From Chionoecetes opilio (taxonomy: Eukaryota > Arthropoda > Malacostraca > Decapoda > Majidae), in contig JACEEZ010022975.1 in the NCBI GenBank assembly GCA_016584305.1, forward strand, positions 49,584-113,583: a DNA stretch of 64,000 bases, written 5' to 3'. The translations under genes were made by a program, and so were the position numbers. This document shows, one piece after another, positions 12,251 through 24,593 of the stretch. Position 1 is the stretch's first letter; each line of letters begins with the position of its first letter. The notes beneath the pieces are model-generated. The model saw only the letters and a list, made by a program, of their open reading frames with translations. It was not told the DNA's origin and made no database searches.

Positions 12251-12499
12251 GTCATTTTGTGTTCACACAAGGCTGTGTAATGTAAACAAATCCATTATAC
12301 TTACTGAGTGGCCATTCTGCTGTAATGCTTTGCCAGGGCCCCGAGCACACTAGCCTTTTTTAATTATTCTTTTTTTATATAGAGAATGACAACTATATGT
12401 GGGGACATTTGACCCCAAGATTTGGTCAGGGAAATTATCATAAAAGCTAAAAATCTTCTGTCTTCAGAAAATCTATTTTAAAGCTTAAGTCAAGTAAAG

Positions 12500-12785
12500 A
12501 TGGTGGCATACGCTATGTTGTGCATGGCCTCGGTGCTCAAATCCGTCGCATTAGCCTTTGAGCCTGTTGTGAGTAACAACCCGCTACCCCGGGACACAGG
12601 GCTAGTGTGACATCCGGGTCACCACAGTTACCTTCCCCAGGTTTCCCCAGGTACCCATTTATCAACCCCGAAGGGGAAGATGAACACGTGTTTGGGCTGG
12701 TCGCCGACTTGCCCTGGCCCGGATTCGAACCATGACCCGCAGATTCGTAGCTAGGCGCGCTAGCCACTACACCACGGAGGCGACG
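12500..12785 (-). repeat. tRNA-derived SINE, copy 2
   Basis: The minus strand has an almost complete tRNA-like head at about 12700-12783. GTGGTGTAGTGGCTAGCGCG fits box A, and GGTTCGAATCC fits box B of an internal RNA polymerase III promoter. It is followed by an unrelated body with CCCTTCGGGG and CCCGGGGTAGCGGGTTG. The head continues without a gap into the body, so this is a SINE, not a tRNA gene. Confidence 0.7.
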
Positions 12786-12887
12786 AAAAGAAGCCCCACT
12801 TTAAAGCTTAGCCCCTAAAGAAAAACTTACGGGTATACACAAAATTATTATAAGTCTCACATTATTATAAGCCTTACCGTGTTTGCG

Positions 12888-12889
<2 letters not shown>

Positions 12890-12922
<33 letters not shown>

Positions 12923-12982
12923 AGGGGAAGAAGAGAGGGAAGAGAGAGAGAGGAAAAGGGGAAGAGAGAGAGAGAGACTTGA

Positions 12983-13030
<48 letters not shown>
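12890..13030. repeat. (GA)n-rich tract
   Basis: An interrupted GA array, the counterpart of 6120-6260. From 13030 to 13925 the sequence is AT- and CT-rich, including a TGCTCCTTCC-type repeat at 13190-13335, with no gene. Confidence 0.9.
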
Positions 13031-13035
<5 letters not shown>

Positions 13036-13929
13036 AACTGCACGTATATTAGACCGTGAAAAATGATATATGAACGAAAACCAAAACAAAGAAAGACATA
13101 ATAAACAAACAAAAAAATATGAAATCTAAAATATAAAATTGTTAGAATAGAATTTCCCCCATCACTTCTCTGTTTTCTTCCCTTCCTCCCCTCCCCCCTT
13201 GCTCCTTTTCCCTCCCCTCCCCCCTTGCTCCTTCCTCCCCTCCCCCCTTGCCCCTTTCCTTCCTCCCCCTTGCCCCTTCCTTCCCGCCCCCTTGCTCCTT
13301 CCTTCCCTCCCCCCTTGCTCCTTCCTTCCCTCCATTCCCCAAAGTGTAAAAGGAAACTTTTTCCTTCTATATATCCTTCCATTTCCTAAACCTTTTTCTT
13401 ATTTTTTTTCTCGTATCTCTCACTTAAGGAAAGAGACACAGACACATGATTTCCTTCCTTCCATCCTTCCCATTTCCTTCTATCCTTTCCTCCTTTTCCT
13501 CCTCTATTACCCCTCCATTAAGACACCCACCCAAATACACCCACAACCCTCTTTCCCCTCCACCACACACCCAACCCTCCCTTCTCCCCCAACCTAATAC
13601 AAATATATATTCATCATCACATAACCGTGCGTGAAATACACCACAAAAGCTACATTAAAAAATACACCATTATGAGTGATCGCCATTAACCTCACTACCA
13701 CATTTCCGATTCAAATGACCAAAATGTAAATAAATAAATAGATAAATTTCAAACCGATGCATTCATTACTATGAGTTTCTATTCCTTTATCTCCTTTCTT
13801 TCCTTTCATTTATGCATTTGTGTGAAATTAATTTAATAGTTAAAGAGTTTGTGAGTGAAATAAAGTCGATATAATTAATGTGAGGAACAAAAATAAGAGA
13901 TTATTTATTGGATGACTTTGTGCAAGAAG

Positions 13930-14024
13930 ATGGAATAGAGAGGAGAAGAGAGAAGAGAGAGAAGAGAGAAAAGAGAGAGAGAGAGAGAGAGGAGGAGAGA
14001 GAGAGAGAAGAGAGAGAGAGAGGG

Positions 14025-14071
<47 letters not shown>

Positions 14072-14104
14072 AAAGAAAAGAGAAGAGAGAGAGAGAGAGA
14101 GAGG
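13930..14104. repeat. (GA)n microsatellite
   Basis: An interrupted GA array, the counterpart of the pure array at 7145-7239. From 14105 to 14690 the sequence is AT-rich and shows no gene. Confidence 0.9.
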
Positions 14105-14689
14105 TTAAAAAATATGATTGAAATAAAGTAATTCCAAATACATGGCAAGAAGAGGTTCGTAAAAGCTCTTGATAGCAAGATAAATATTAGGAATCTTTTG
14201 TAATTATATCAAAAAGTAAATATTAAATTGTAAAAAAGAGAAAAGTAATTGAGAAAAAATTGACTAAAGAAAGAATGATGATATCAATGAAAAAGACTGA
14301 CAAAACTCATCTCCTAAAAAAAGGAACAAAGCAGCTCTAACCACGCGGGTACCTCCTAAGTCTTTTTTAAACAGGTTTCCCTAATAACTAAAAAACTATG
14401 ATAGTTGCGTTGAATATGTATTGAGTAATAAATATAATTTAGATCCAGACTTTTCATTTCAGTTGTAGCAAAAGCAAATGAGGAAAATATATTTTAAACA
14501 TTTAAAATAACACTTTTTTTTTTTTTCGAACAAGTAAAGTTTTTGAGATATCGATCACTTCAGGTAGAAAACCTTAAATTTTACTTGTGTTTCCCTCTTA
14601 ATGTTTCCTCTAGGATTAATAGTTTCGCGTTAAAAAGACAAACACAAACATAGATTTCACAAAGGAATTCAAAGATCCCACCGGTGGTT

Positions 14690-15660
14690 ACATGTGCTAC
14701 GCTCTGGGCGAGTGCAACAGGTCCACCTATATTTTGGAAGGAAAGGAAGGAAAGGAATGGAAGGAAAGGAAGAATATCAGGCGGTTCCTGATCCTCCCAC
14801 AGAAACAAGGGAAGGGCAGGGAGAGGAACCAGCCCCTGTTGGCCTCCCCTAGCCCCGTCCAAGGGCCTGGCTCAGCGCCACAGACCCGCCAGACTGGAAC
14901 GACGCCCTGCAGCTCACCGTGCCTGTGGCTCCCCAGCATCGCCACCTGGTGGTCGGCCCCCGAGTAGAGGGGCCAGACGCTGCGGGGCTTGCGGCAGGAG
15001 TTCGTGGCTTGTGCGAGTCACAGTGCCGCCACCCTAGGACCAGAAAGCCGAGGGCATCACGCTGCGGCGGCCACACTCCCAGGTAGAGCCGCGGCCCAGG
15101 CCATTAGGGGCACCCTGGCACAACACCTGACGCGGCCACAGCTCGCCAGGAAGGACAAGGAGGACCGGGTGAAAATGACCGTGCCCGTTGCTCTCAACAA
15201 GCCCCATCCCCGTGGTGGGGCCCCGGCGGAAGGCCCTGCGCAGCCTCCTGAGCCAGCACCAGGAGGTACAGGTAAAGGGGCCACCACCACAGGACGTGCA
15301 GGCCAAGGACATCAATTCTCCCCGGTCCCACAGGTCAGGGGTCCCCTGTCGCCGCCGCCATCTCCGCACCACCCCATACAGGGGGTGGACGTCAGACTGC
15401 AGAACAAACCGAGCCAGAAAGGAGAAGGGAAGAACCGCTCAAGCTCGAGTGCCTGTGGACCCCAGCAGGCACTGCCTCGTGGTGGGACACGAGGGAGATG
15501 CCCTGCGCAGCCTGGAGAAGCAGTTCCAGGCAGTAGGAATGAAGATGCCGCCCCTAGGGACCGAGAGAGCCGCCATATCACCGTGGAAGGCCACAAGGAC
15601 AGACCTGCCACCGCTTTCTGCGCTCCTGACCCGCCGCGTGGAGGGTCAGGATTCCCTGTC
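14690..15660 (+). pseudogene. Vigilin-like KH-domain protein fragment, broken (copy 2)
   Basis: This is the near-identical partner of 7847-8810, with the same three KH segments. They lie at about 14895-15110, 15170-15330 (damaged: NKPHPRGG instead of NKPHHVVG) and 15440-15605 (VVGHEGDALRSLEKQFQAVG intact). The TAG codons that break the first KH segment are shared with copy 1. Additional single-base differences change frames between the copies. A spliced KH-protein exon group cannot be fully excluded, but no clear splice sites separate the segments. Confidence 0.5.
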
Positions 15661-16083
15661 CTATTTTTGTCTTTTTTTTGTACTCCTCCGTTGTTTTTCT
15701 TGTTACCAAATTTTTTTCGTTTTTTTCCTTTCTTAAAATTTCCCCTTTTTTTTGTGTGGATTTTCATCCTTTCTTCCTCTCCTTCTACTCGTCATCTCCA
15801 TGTCTCCTCATCCTTCCCTCCTCCACTCTTTCATCCCATATCTCTTTTCATTTTTTCTTTTTCTCCTTCCCCTTCCCATGTTCGTCTTTTCCTTTCCACA
15901 TCCTTTTCCACATCCTTCGCACTTCCATCTCCTCCTTTTACTCGCTTTTCCTTTTTTCCTTTCCTTCCCCTTTATTTCCCACGCTCGTCTCTTTCCTCAA
16001 CACACACACAAAACACCCCACACACACAAACCAAAAACACACAAAACACACACACACACACACCCCCACACACACACACACAC
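15661..16083. repeat. CT-rich stretch ending in CA-rich microsatellite
   Basis: This is the counterpart of 8811-9241. The CA array at about 15999-16083 has many AA and CC interruptions. The following 110 bp to 16195 show nothing recognisable. Confidence 0.8.
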
Positions 16084-16195
16084 TTTAATCCCTTATCGGC
16101 AGCCTTGCAGCTTTAATATGATCTTTGCCTTATAAATTCCTGTTTTGTAAAGAAAATTCGCAATTTGTCTAGCCTTTTCTTTCTAGTCCAGTCTA

Positions 16196-16400
16196 AGGTG
16201 TGCTGTGTTTGTTGTGTGTGTGTGTGCGGCGCGTGCGTGCGTGCGTGCGTGCGTGTTGCGTGTTTTGTTGTGGTGTGTGTGTGCGTTGTGCTTGTGTGTG
16301 GTTTTGTTGTGTGTGTTGTGTGTGTTGTGTGTGGTGTGTGTGTTGTGTGTGTGTGTGTGTGTGTGGGGTGTGTGGTGTGGGTGTGTGTGTGTGTGGTGTG

Positions 16401-16441
<41 letters not shown>

Positions 16442-16463
16442 TGTGTGTGTGTGGTTGTGTGTA
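16196..16463. repeat. (GT)n microsatellite with (GCGT)n part
   Basis: GT repeats with a short GCGT array near 16230-16255. The AT-rich 16464-16845 holds no gene. Confidence 0.9.
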
Positions 16464-16845
16464 AAGAGGGGGAAAGAAATGGTGGGTGCAGTCGATTATG
16501 CTTACTTAATACGAGTTAAAGGTCTTATTGTTGAAATTGAGTTTAAATTTGTGCTCTTTCTTCAATCTATTTTTTTTTGCATTCTTGTTCTCATTTTTGT
16601 CTGCCCCTATTTGGGTAAGTGTCACGTATCTTTTTTTTATTATTATTATTTTTTCCTTGGATTGGCTACTTTTTCTTTTTTCTTTGGATTTATTTCTTTT
16701 TTAGTTTTTTGCTGGTTGTGTTCTCTTTAGCAAATGTTTCGGTCTTTTATCTATCGGGGCCCTTCAACCCCGCCCTATCTATGGGTTTATCTTCCTCGCT
16801 CTCTTTCCTTTACTTTCCTCCATTTTTCCTAATTTGTTCTGGGTT

Positions 16846-17078
16846 TCCCTCTCTCTCTCCTCTCTCTCTCTTCTCTCTCCCCTCTCTCCTCTCTCTCTCC
16901 CTCTCTCTCTCCTCTCTCCCCTCTTCTCCCCTTCTCCCCTCTCTCTCTCTCTCTCTCCCCTCTCCTCTCTCTCTCTCTCTCCCCTTTTCCCCTCTCTCTC
17001 TCCCCTCTCTCTTTTTTGTTTACGGTAATATCTATAGTGTAACTCTCAATAATAATAATAATAATAATAATAATAAAC
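16846..17078. repeat. (CT)n then (AAT)n microsatellites
   Basis: A compound CT array is followed at about 17048-17076 by ten AAT units. The AAGG-rich 17120-17190 and the rest up to 17400 show no gene. Confidence 0.9.
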
Positions 17079-17399
17079 TTACGTCTTTGTTTCCACTCAC
17101 GTACTTTTTTTTGAGCTGGAGAGGTTAAGGACGAAGGAAGGAAGGAAAGAAGAAGGGAATGAATGAAGGAAGGAAGGAAGGAAGGAGGACGTACGAAAAT
17201 GGATTATGGATAAAAGAAAAAAGAGAACAATGGGAGATATACAGATAAAATATTTCACCACTTTTATTTCCTTCCTCCTCATCCTTTACCTTTTCCTCCT
17301 CGTCCTCCTAACACTTCCCATTTTTCAGGTTTTTCCTTAACCCCTTCCCCCAGTCTTTCCTTTGCTAAAAAAATTTTATTTTTTTGGGCCATAAAATAC

Positions 17400-17545
17400 A
17401 AAAGTAACTTAATAAAAAAAATAATTTTAGTTACAAGGATACTAAACAGGTCATATTTATAAAATAATGCTTATATTCACTAAAAATCGTCTAATGGTAG
17501 CCAAATATCAATGGAAATTACGTTTTACTCAAGGGGTTAGGGTAA
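17400..17545 (-). repeat. MITE copy (TTAA-type family), reverse orientation
   Basis: The minus strand matches the element at 24789-24999: CCCCTTGAG, AACGTAATTTCCATTG, TTTTAGTGA.TATAAGCA and ATGACCTGTTTAGTATCCTTG are shared. The outer TTAA is altered and the far end is missing. Confidence 0.6.
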
Positions 17546-17710
17546 ACTCATATTCCCGCACCGTCGTCCTTTTCACAAGACACACGCGCCCCTAAGGATC
17601 CACAGAAAATTGCTAGCCATATTTACTATTCCTGTACCTGATTGCAAGGGGGCGGCGGTAGCGGGGGAGGGAGGGAGGGACAGGGGGACTTCAGTGGTTG
17701 GTTGAGATAA

Positions 17711-17741
<31 letters not shown>

Positions 17742-18880
17742 TGGGTGTGGAATTATGGGTTGGGTACAAATATAGGACCCCAAGTAACGTGGTGTGATTC
17801 TAACTATTATGATTTTCCCTTTTTTTTTTATTCGTGTTCTTCCTTCTTATTGATCTTTTTCTTAATGGTTTCAACTTCATTCTTCTTTGATTGTCTATTT
17901 TCATACTGATCACCATAATATTTTGTCCTCTTTTTTTCATCATCTTCCTTTTCCTCTTCCTTTTCTTCTTCGTCATCATCTTCGTCATGGGGGAAACATT
18001 ACCAACATGTTTTATACCCCAATGATCTTTTTTCCCAATTCTTATTTTAATCATTTTTTTCTTTTTTCCCCTTTTTTGGCTTGCAAAAAAAGGACAAAGG
18101 GTTCCCAAAAGGGAAAAATTACCCCCCCCCCCCCCCCAATTTTGGGTTTGTAATTTTTTTTTCTTGTTTTATCACCCCATCTTTTTATTTTTTATTTTTA
18201 TGGAGGGGGGTTTGCTTTACCGTAGATAACATTAAAGTCGCCAGGACAACTTTTTTTTCTGTTTACAAAACGTGTGGTGCGTTAAATTTCTTACAAATTT
18301 TTACATCCGGGTTTCAGGAAAGTTAGAAGGGCTTCTGGAGAGTCTGTGTCATTTTTTGTCTTCCCTCTGTGGCTAGTAAAGGCTAAAAAATGAACAATGA
18401 CAAAAATAAACTACAAAATGGCTCCAACAGTAGAGTCGCCTCTAGTGTTTATTTACTGAGGGGTCGTCCCCCTTTTCGTCGTCCCCCCCGAAAAAAAAAA
18501 CGTAGTGAAAAATTTTAAAACCCCATATACTTTCGATACAAAGCATAAAACAACGCTTTAAACAGTGTAATTAAACAGTCATGATATAAACTAATGTGTA
18601 TTTTCTTCAGTGGCACATAAAAAAACGTAGTAATGCTATAATTTTGTAATTATGGCGCCCGGCGCATGCTGGGAGGTGGCGACTTTTACTGATTCTTTTT
18701 TTCGGTCCGTTTTTGGGTTTTTGCTCTCTGGTGGTGGGGTGTGCTTTACTATTCTTTTTTTTTTAATGGATTGGTATTGTAGTTTGTAGTAGTCGTAGTA
18801 TATTTTGATGGTGGTGGTTTGTATTAAATAGTAGTATAGTAGTAAAATTTAAAATAGTAGAAATAATTTTTCTTTCAGAG
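17546..18880. other. Unassigned AT-rich stretch with short simple repeats
   Basis: It contains a (GT)n array at 17709-17750, a CTT-rich stretch at 17940-17990 and homopolymer-stretched sequence around 18060-18200. No gene or known repeat is recognised. Confidence 0.5.
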
Positions 18881-18901
18881 AGAAAAGGGGAGAGAGAGAG
18901 G

Positions 18902-18939
<38 letters not shown>

Positions 18940-19090
18940 AAAAAGGGGGGGCGAGAGGAAGCGAAGAACCGAAAAATAAAAACACAATAAAAAATTTTTC
19001 CCTAAAACCAAAAACTTTCCCTTTTTTATATTCCTTTTACCCTTTTACCTTCCCCTTCCCTTCCCTTCCCTTCCCTTCCCTTCCCTTCAA
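18881..19090. repeat. (GA)n and (CCCTT)n microsatellites
   Basis: A GA array runs at about 18885-18940 and a pentamer CCCTT array at about 19050-19088. The remaining bases up to 19230 show no gene. Confidence 0.8.
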
Positions 19091-19230
19091 CTCATCACCC
19101 TTTAATACATTTGTGACCTTAACCACCATCATCATCTTCAACCCCCTTCCCCTCTTCTTCCTCTTTCCCCCTCTTTTACTTCTTTTGTCACCTCCGTCAA
19201 CCTCTCATATCTCTCAGGTAATCAATCTCA

Positions 19231-19360
19231 TTAACCCCTTGAGGCCCAGAACGTATTTTCCATTGTAATTTGACTACTACTAGACAATTTTAATAGATAT
19301 AAGCAATATTTTATAGATGTGACCTGTTTAATATCCTTGTCCATAGGTATACATTGTAGG
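19231..19360 (+). repeat. MITE copy (TTAA-type family), 3' part replaced
   Basis: It begins TTAACCCCTTGAGGCCCAGA and follows the left half of 24789-24999 (TTTCCATTGTAATTTG, TATAAGCAA, GACCTGTTTA). The right terminal repeat is absent, and a long CT array follows instead. Confidence 0.65.
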
Positions 19361-19361
19361 T

Positions 19362-19365
19362 ATAA

Positions 19366-19403
<38 letters not shown>

Positions 19404-19419
19404 CCCCTTTCTCTCTCTC

Positions 19420-19470
<51 letters not shown>

Positions 19471-19572
19471 TTCTCTCCTCTCTCTCTCTCTCTCCCTCCC
19501 CTCTCTCTCTCCCTCTCTCTCTCTCTCCTCCTCTCTCCTCTCTCTCCGTCTCTCTCTCTCTCCTCGCTCTCT

Positions 19573-19664
<92 letters not shown>

Positions 19665-19668
19665 GCTT
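19362..19668. repeat. (CT)n microsatellite
   Basis: About 300 bp of CT repeats end in a short GT run. The following 19669-20390 is AT-rich and holds no gene. Confidence 0.95.
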
Positions 19669-20533
19669 TTGGATAATCACAACATTTTTTTGTAGTATGT
19701 CATACTGTACAAAAAAAAAAAAAAAAAATCAGGCTTTTCTATTATATTTCCTGCTCAACGAATGTTCTTACATTGTACGTAGTCTTGTGTCTTTCATATC
19801 TCTATAAAATGTTCCTCCTCCATGTTAACCACCTTCTCTTCCTCCTCGTAGTCTCATTCCTTCTCGCTGTCCTATTTTTCCTCTTCTTCCTTGTTCCCTC
19901 TTACTCTTATCATTCTTATCCACCTCAACTACATGTTCATTATCCTCCTCTTCCATCACCAGCATCATAATATCTTCCTCTTTCTCCTCCTCAAAGCCGT
20001 AAAACAGCTTGGACACTTACAAAACGTCAAATACGTTACCGCTGTAAAAGAATTTCTCTGTTCAACAAAAAGTGTGAGTTACCAATTCATTCTCTACAGT
20101 CGGCGGTTTGTGTCAGTTCTGGGAAGTCAGTCGTAGAAAACGGGAAGTCGTTACCCGAGACTTGTAGCCTTCGAGAGAAAATGGGATGGGAAGTGATGTT
20201 CTTTAGAAAATGGAGGATGGGGATTCTTCTATTTCTTCTCTATTTTTTGTTTTACTTTATTACGTACATTATCATGTTGAAAAGTTCTATTGTTATTGTT
20301 TTCATTATTGTTTTTGTTATTATTATTGTAGTAGTTGAGTTTTTGGTGCCAAGATTACATCACGTAACACTTGCCTAATTTCATATTGTGTTAAGTCTGG
20401 TTCACACTGGGCTTTTGTCGGTACTTTGAAGCGCCGGGAAGTCGGCCTCTCGCGGGCTAGTGCAGAGATTACGTTCACACACGCAAACAAATCTTCTTCT
20501 TCTTCTTCTTGTGACCTTTTCTGCTTAGTATCG

Positions 20534-20566
20534 CCAAAGACACTCTACGTTGTAGAGTGTCTTTGG
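20534..20566. other. Perfect 15 bp hairpin
   Basis: CCAAAGACACTCTAC and its exact reverse complement are separated by GTT. It lies inside the TIR element and 13 bp from a second hairpin. Confidence 0.85.
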
Positions 20567-20578
20567 TATCGCTTTGTA

Positions 20579-20618
20579 GGTCGTCTGTCATGCTCGTGCT
20601 TGAGCTTGACAGACGACC
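20579..20618. other. 12 bp hairpin with inner 4 bp stem
   Basis: GGTCGTCTGTCA pairs exactly with TGACAGACGACC. After one mismatch GCTC pairs with GAGC around a GTGCTT loop. Confidence 0.8.
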
Positions 20619-21205
20619 AGAGTAGTCTCTGACTTCCCGTGCCTGACCTGCAGGGTCAGGGGTCACGTCGCGCTAGGGGCTAGGGGCTAGTGGCTGGCTT
20701 GTGTGTATTTGGCGCGAAAGATACGTTTTCGCGCACTTTATTCTGAAGAAGTATTGATAGTTTGATTTTTTCCTTGATATCATCTACTAAATCAAACCCC
20801 AAGTCTAACCTAACATAATATGATTTAAACTAACAACAGTTTCTGGCTGTAGCTAAAACGGAAGATTTTCGGTATTATATGTATCGCCATTGGCATGGAA
20901 ATTGGGGAAATTGGGATTCAAATTAAGAACGAAAAGATCTGCACGATAATGTAAGTTAAATTTGCTAGTTTTTAGTGCCCAATACCGAAATTATACCAAT
21001 AATTGGGGTGATTGGGAAGAGGGTTGTGCTGGCTTCTGCGTTTGTTTGAATTTGGCGCGCGAAATTCTCGGCCACTCGGCAGATAAAAGACCGATCGAGT
21101 GGTGTGGGATTTTTCTTTTAAACATAGGTCGATCATGACTCCCAGCCTCAGTCCCAGACCTTTTCTCAGCCGTTTGTTTGCCGACAAAAGCCCAGCGTGA
21201 ACCAG

Positions 21206-21875
21206 GCTTTATGCAACTATATGTTAATCTGCATGCGTGAGTGTTCGATGCTGTACTTTTTTTTTTCACAATGGACTGGCCAAGGGCAAATAAAAAGTAA
21301 CACAAAGCCCGCTTGGTTGCCAATTTATATATAGAAGACAGTAAAATAATAAATAATGGGGGTGGGCCAATTTAGTTTGGGAGGTGTCTTGAAGAGGTGA
21401 CTCCTCTTGAAAAGATTTAAGTCATAGGAAGGTGGAAAAATAGAAACAGGAAGAGTTCCAGAGTTTACCAGGAAAGGGATGAAAGAGTAAAGATACTGAT
21501 TAATTCTTGCATTGGGAAGATGAACAGAATAGGGATGAGAATGAGTAGAAAGTCTTGTGCAGCGAGGCCGCGGGAGGGGGGGGAGCATGCAGCTAGCAAG
21601 TTCAGAAGAGCAGTGAGCATGAAAATAACGGTCGAAGGTAAAAAGTATAAATATATACTCGCCGCACGTTAAGCTGATGAAAATGGGTGAAAAGATGAGA
21701 TTGATGAGAGTATTAGATATATAGATAGATAGATCGAAAGAGATAAAAAATGGCAGAGAAAGACAAGAGATATACACACATGAAAGAAAATAGAGACAGA
21801 AAGATGCACACAACAAAAAACCAGAGAACGAAGATCCATATAAGAAACAGGGAATAAATCACACCACACACCACA
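21206..21875. other. Unassigned stretch
   Basis: No gene or repeat is recognised. It is AT-rich with a GATA-type run near 21716-21735. Confidence 0.5.
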
Positions 21876-22162
21876 NNNNNNNNNNNNNNNNNNNNNNNNN
21901 NNNNNNNNNNNNNNNNNNNNNNNNNNNNNNNNNNNNNNNNNNNNNNNNNNNNNNNNNNNNNNNNNNNNNNNNNNNNNNNNNNNNNNNNNNNNNNNNNNNN
22001 NNNNNNNNNNNNNNNNNNNNNNNNNNNNNNNNNNNNNNNNNNNNNNNNNNNNNNNNNNNNNNNNNNNNNNNNNNNNNNNNNNNNNNNNNNNNNNNNNNNN
22101 NNNNNNNNNNNNNNNNNNNNNNNNNNNNNNNNNNNNNNNNNNNNNNNNNNNNNNNNNNNNNN
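21876..22162. other. Assembly gap (N)
   Basis: 287 unresolved bases; frames crossing it are meaningless. The flank 22163-22335 holds no gene. Confidence 1.
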
Positions 22163-22335
22163 AAAACCCAAAATTCTTTTCACTTCCTCCACGCCGGCGA
22201 GCACGGTGGTGGAGGTTTGGGGGCTTAGAGGGCGGAACTTGGAGCAAGGCAAGGCATTCTTTTGGTTATTCTGAGGTTAATTTATATTCCCTAGGGTGCT
22301 GTGGTTCCCTTGTCTCTGTTTATCAAGTGACACAC

Positions 22336-22622
<287 letters not shown>

Positions 22623-22949
22623 TATTTCCCCCCTACATTCCATTTGTCTTTCTTTTTCCTCAATCTTTCCTCCCTTTTTCTTCCTTGCTCATTCCTCTCA
22701 CCTACTCTTTCCCTATATTCTTAACTCTATTCCCCTGTCAACCCCTGTCATTAGATCTCGCCCCTTCTCTATCCCTTCATATCCACTCATCTCTGTCCCT
22801 TAACAACCCTTTTAACCACCCTTTTGACCCTTTCATTCACTCCTTTCTCCTCATCTCTCCTTGCAGACCCTTTTATCCCTTCCCACCTCAGTTTTCCTTC
22901 CGCAAAGCCTCCTCCTTCACTTCCTTCCCTCCTTCCCTTATACTCAGCC

Positions 22950-23105
22950 TGTCAGGGTGGCAAGGTTGGTAGAGACGCGAGTTCGCAATGTGCAGCGTCC
23001 CTGTGCATTCGGTCAGCGGTTCGAGTCCGCCTAGTTCGTGCTGACGTGGCGGCGCTTTGTATAGTCAATAACCTTGTAGTTGGTACTTGCAAAGTGTCTA
23101 GATAG
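22950..23105 (+). repeat. tRNA-derived SINE
   Basis: A tRNA-like head has a box A-like GGTGGCAAGGTTGGTAGAG and a box B-like GCGGTTCGAGTCCG, spaced by about 45 bp, then a short unrelated tail. This family differs from the SINEs at 12.5 and 41.7 kb. The AT-rich 23106-23718 shows no gene. Confidence 0.55.
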
Positions 23106-23716
23106 GATGAAAATCTTATCTCCCTTATACTCCTCTAACCTGTTAAGCCCCTGAACTACAGCCCTGGGAAGGTCTTACAGCCACTTACGAGGATTTTTTG
23201 TTGAATTACCTTATAAAAATCTTTCTGCGTAAGTTTGATTGAAAGTTTGTAATGAGGAAAGAAAACGTGGCCATGGATTGGAGCTTGATTTTTCTTTCCA
23301 TTTTCTTTTTTTTGTTATCTTCATTACTGAATTGATTGTATTTATTGTATTTTGCATTTGAATGTAACTTTTTCTTTTATTATTTATTTCACATAATTCT
23401 TAACTTTGTCGATTTTTATAGTTAAGCTTTTATTTCACTTTTGTTTTACCTTTTTATCCTCTTCAAGGGCAACTATAACAAGTAAGACCAGGGTGGATGG
23501 ATAGGAAGAACAAACTGATACTAGAAAATAGGGTGGATAGTGTTAGAACAAGGTGAAAACAATAAGAAAAGCGGAAATAGAGTGTTAGAACAATTTTGAA
23601 TGACAGTTACTCAACTGTATATGCTGCCAAGGCTGTTCTAAGCCCGTTTAAAGCCCCTTTGAAGCTGTGCAACCCAAAGTAAACACAGGCAACCCCGCGG
23701 CATTGCGGGTATTTTA

Positions 23717-23718
<2 letters not shown>

Positions 23719-23780
<62 letters not shown>
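23719..23780. repeat. (CT)n microsatellite
   Basis: A pure CT array. A GT-rich run follows at 23836-23910. Confidence 0.9.
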
Positions 23781-23782
<2 letters not shown>

Positions 23783-24008
23783 TATATCCTCATGTCATCT
23801 CCTTTTTTACGGCTTATCTTTATTATTTTCCGCGAATGTGTGTGTTTTTGTGTGTGTGTGCGTGTGTTTATGTGTGTGTGTATGTGTGTTTGTGTGTATG
23901 TGTATATTTTTCCTTGCATTTCCCTTATCCATCCTTTCTCCTTTCCCTTCGAGCCCTTTTTTACACCCCTTTTCACCTTCTCCGCCACCTCTCTCACCCT
24001 TCTCACAG

Positions 24009-24150
24009 CTTCAAGAACTTCTCAGCCAACACAAACTTCTTGAACAAAAACAATTTTTCAATACAAATAACTCTGCTACAACTCTCCCTGAACCACTAGG
24101 CTCTCAGCAAACTCTCCTTTACGTCTCCTATGTATCCTACGACCCCAAAC
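24009..24150 (+). CDS. Possible coding exon, unrecognised
   Basis: After a good splice-acceptor context (CACCCTTCTCACAG) the plus strand encodes LQELLSQHKLLEQKQFFN, then ATTLPEPLGSQQTLLYVSYV, and stays open to 24260. The amphipathic leucine pattern with Q and E looks like a short coiled coil, and the composition is unlike the surrounding simple repeats. No donor can be chosen with confidence; CACATAG|GT near 24154 is one option. No homologue is recognised and it may be a chance frame. Confidence 0.22.
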
Positions 24151-24455
24151 ACATAGGTCTTATAACTTGTATAGATTCCATGAGTATCACTAGTTTGAAA
24201 TGCACCTTGTGGACTTTACTTAATTTCTCTATTTATTTTAATGTCTCTGATTACTTATAGTCTCTCCCACTTCTCTTCCCCATATAAAGTCTCTTCGTTT
24301 CCTACACGTGCATAACATATATCGTTTTATCTGTCTCTCTCATTCCTTGTCTCTCTATCTCTCTTATATATAATTATACGAGGAATATCTCACAATATAT
24401 TATATAGACTTTCCTCCTCATTTTTTTTTCATCCTGCCAATACACAGTTTCCTCG

Positions 24456-24585
<130 letters not shown>

Positions 24586-24593
24586 ACACCTAC

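Larger units (their letters stand above)
9243..16085. repeat. Duplicated locus, copy 2 (cleaner, carries an insertion)
   Basis: This is the counterpart of 4360-9241. It is colinear except for about 1.9 kb between 9697 and 11614 that is missing from copy 1, and that extra piece has terminal inverted repeats. The first hundred bases after the N (9243-9330) match copy 1 only weakly. Confidence 0.75.
20397..21205. mobile_element. 809 bp TIR element with internal hairpins
   Basis: The ends match as inverted repeats over 25 bp with one mismatch: CTGGTTCACACTGGGCTTTT.. at 20397-20421, against the reverse complement of 21181-21205. Inside are three strong hairpins (20534-20566, 20579-20618 and CCTGACC/GGGTCAGG near 20642-20661). 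No transposase is encoded, so it is a non-autonomous element. The superfamily is not determined. Confidence 0.65.

Noticed and set aside
12700..12783. tRNA gene on the minus strand
   Set aside because: Boxes A and B are good, but the head continues into a repeated body and the same unit is present at 5.7-6.0 kb, so it is a SINE.
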